From JBEKVE01 sp049514335 (GTDB lineage: Bacteria > Actinomycetota > Acidimicrobiia > Acidimicrobiales > UBA8190), in the NCBI GenBank assembly GCA_049514335.1, contig JBEKVE010000014.1:1-30677 (forward strand): DNA of 30,677 nucleotides, in the 5' to 3' direction. The stretch's first letter is position 1. Each line of letters starts with the position of its first letter. The translations under genes and the position numbers were made by a program. The notes below the pieces were generated by a model. The model was given only the letters and a program-made list of their open reading frames with translations. It was not told the DNA's origin and made no database searches. Positions 29,271 through 30,677 of the stretch are shown piece after piece.

Positions 29271-30134
29271 TCAACCCGTGGTGCGACGCCGGTAGAGATG
29301 GGCGGCCAGCGGGGCGAACACGACCAGCAGCGCCAGCGACCACGCCAGGGCGGCCACCACGGGGTGCTCCATGGGCCACACATGAATGGCGGCTGAGGGG
29401 TTCGGATTCCCCACCAGATTGCGAACGGCAGAGGTGACCGCGCTCACCGGGTTCCAGTCGGCGATCTGGCGCAACCAGGCCGGCATGCCTTGGGTCGGCA
29501 CCATGGCGTTGGACACGATGGCCAGGGGGAAGAAGATGATCAGACCCATCGACTGCGCGCTCTCGGGACCCTTGGACACGATGCCGAGGCAAGCACACGC
29601 CCAGGACAGCGCGTAGCTGAAGAGGAGCGCAACGGCGAAGGCGCCCACCGCGCCACCGATGCTGGCGTGCGGGCGCCATCCGATGGCGAGGCCCGTGAGC
29701 ACGACGATGACGACGCACAACGACGCCGACAGCACGTCGGCCAACGAGCGTCCCACCAGGACCGCGGCGCGCCACATGGGCAGTGTGCGGAACCGGTCGA
29801 TGACCCCGGTTGTGAGATCGGTGCTCAGCCCCACGGCCGTGCCCAAGGCCGACGTGGTCAGGTTGAGCAACAGCAGCCCCGCCAGCGCGAACTGCTTGTA
29901 CCCCCCGGCGATGGGCACGCCCGACCCGAACACGTAGATGAAGAGCAACGTGAACAGTACGGGTTGGACGGTGACGTCGGAGAGCTGCAGCGGCTCGCGT
30001 GCGACGTGGACGAGGTTCCGGCGGGTTAGGACGGCCACGTCGTGGGCGGCCGCGCCCAGCCGGCCGCGCGGCCGGTGCAGGGAGACCGCGGCGGCGCCGG
30101 GGAGGTCGGGGGCGGGAATCGTGGTGACGCTCAT
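29271..30134 (-). CDS. ABC-2 type exporter permease, DrrB-like
   Basis: This 287-residue protein starts at ATG 30134, overlapping the ATPase stop as ATGA, so it is coupled to it. Six hydrophobic segments alternate as in the ABC-2 family: LFTLLFIYVFGSGVP, FALAGLLLLNLTTSALGTAVGL, a segment near VLVGRSLADVLSASLCVVIVVLTG, AFAVALLFSYALSWACACLGI, GLIIFFPLAIVSNAMVP and AALAWSLALLVVFAPLAAHLY. It also has the characteristic ABC-2 segment DRFRTLPMWRAAVLVGR and the NPVSAVTSAVRNL segment. Actinobacterial DrrB proteins form drug or lipid exporters with DrrA. Substrate unknown; a lipid or drug export role would be typical. Confidence 0.87.
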   Translation of the reverse strand: MSVTTIPAPDLPGAAAVSLHRPRGRLGAAAHDVAVLTRRNLVHVAREPLQLSDVTVQPVLFTLLFIYVFGSGVPIAGGYKQFALAGLLLLNLTTSALGTAVGLSTDLTTGVIDRFRTLPMWRAAVLVGRSLADVLSASLCVVIVVLTGLAIGWRPHASIGGAVGAFAVALLFSYALSWACACLGIVSKGPESAQSMGLIIFFPLAIVSNAMVPTQGMPAWLRQIADWNPVSAVTSAVRNLVGNPNPSAAIHVWPMEHPVVAALAWSLALLVVFAPLAAHLYRRRTTG

Positions 30135-30677
30135 CGTGCCGCTCCTTCGAGATCGACGACCGCCAGGTCGGCTGATGCATCGGGTTCCTCGGCGCCGCGG
30201 CCGGTCAACGCGAAGAACACGTCATCGAGCGACGGCTGGTGCACCTCCACGTCATCGACAAGGACGCCGGCCTGGTCGAGCCCCCGCACCACCATGGTGG
30301 CGAGGCCCGACGTCGTGCGGACCGGCGCCCGAAGCCGACGACCGTCGTGACTCGTGTGCACCGGTCCCGCCACGAAGGGGGCGAGGGCGCGCTCGGCCTC
30401 CTCCTGGGGTTGGGAGAGGGTGACCTCGAGGGTGGCGCCGCCCGTGGCCGACTTGAGCTCCTGGGAGCTGCCCTCGGCGATGACGCGGCCATGGTCGATG
30501 ACCACGATGCGGTCGGCCAGGTAGTCCGCTTCGTCGAGGTACTGGGTCGTGAGGAGCAGGGTCAGGCCGTCGGCCACGAGCTCGCGGATGACGTTCCAGA
30601 CGTTGAGACGGCTCGTGGGGTCGAGCCCCGTGGTGGGCTCGTCGAGGAAGAGCACGGGGGGGCGGGTGGTGAGGCCG
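30131..30677 (-). CDS. ABC transporter ATPase, DrrA-like (5' end outside the window)
   Basis: Only the C-terminal part (about 181 residues) is in the window; the frame runs off the edge. Seen are Walker B LFLDEPTTGLDP, the switch region LLTTQYLDEADYLADRI (Gln in place of the H-loop His, which is usual for DrrA), VIDHGRVIAEGSSQELK, and the family's C-terminal extension ending QPSLDDVFFALTGRGAEE. The Walker A and signature motifs should lie outside. It ends by ATGA overlap with the permease. With the permease it forms an exporter of drug or lipid type. Confidence 0.92.
   Translation of the reverse strand, partial: GLTTRPPVLFLDEPTTGLDPTSRLNVWNVIRELVADGLTLLLTTQYLDEADYLADRIVVIDHGRVIAEGSSQELKSATGGATLEVTLSQPQEEAERALAPFVAGPVHTSHDGRRLRAPVRTTSGLATMVVRGLDQAGVLVDDVEVHQPSLDDVFFALTGRGAEEPDASADLAVVDLEGAAR

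Overview
This window comes from a high-GC (roughly 70% by eye) actinobacterial chromosome, most likely from an Acidimicrobiia-like lineage. That placement is inferred from three things: steroid/F420-type gene content, actinobacterial -10 elements (TAnnnT) feeding GTG starts without leaders, and gene sequences that resemble but clearly diverge from mycobacterial ones. I found no rRNA, tRNA, CRISPR array, insertion sequence or phage gene. The long antisense ORFs are high-GC shadows.

Left part (1-9.8 kb), housekeeping: a Pro/Ala-rich protein of unknown function; a divergent MoaC; a zinc-ribbon FmdB/Ruc-type protein behind a CIRCE-like heat-shock operator; the TldD/TldE protease pair; an FlK-like hotdog thioesterase; an AIM24-family protein; and 1-deoxyxylulose-5-phosphate synthase.

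Middle part (9.8-26.2 kb), steroid side-chain catabolism. It holds a FadD19-like acyl-CoA ligase coupled to an isochorismatase-fold protein that lacks its catalytic residues, a PIG-L deacetylase, a luciferase-like monooxygenase divergent from a FadD17-like ligase, and a polytopic membrane protein. A minus-strand operon follows that has the gene content of the mycobacterial igr operon: two acyl-CoA dehydrogenases (FadE29-like, FadE28-like), ChsH2-like hydratase/DUF35, ChsH1-like hydratase and Ltp2-like aldolase. A CYP125-type P450 and two luciferase-like (F420-type) oxidoreductases diverge from it. Four sites matching the KstR operator TnnAACnnGTTnnA (two perfectly, two with one mismatch) sit only in front of these lipid/steroid genes. 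The inferred pathway is: P450 oxidises the side-chain terminus, FadD ligases form the CoA thioester, the two-subunit FadE desaturates, ChsH1/ChsH2 hydrates, and Ltp2 with the DUF35 domain performs the retro-aldol cleavage.

Right part (26.2-30.7 kb): a secreted Ig-like repeat protein with a Thr-rich stalk, two small VOC (glyoxalase-fold) proteins, and a DrrAB-type ABC exporter cut by the window edge.

Most unusual observation: between the fadE28-like gene and chsH1-like gene, a 17-bp tandem repeat turns a single ATGA stop/start overlap into a chain of four six-codon mini-ORFs. Each mini-ORF ends in an ATGA that starts the next, and the last overlaps the chsH1 start. A second notable point is a CIRCE-type operator on the Ruc-like gene.
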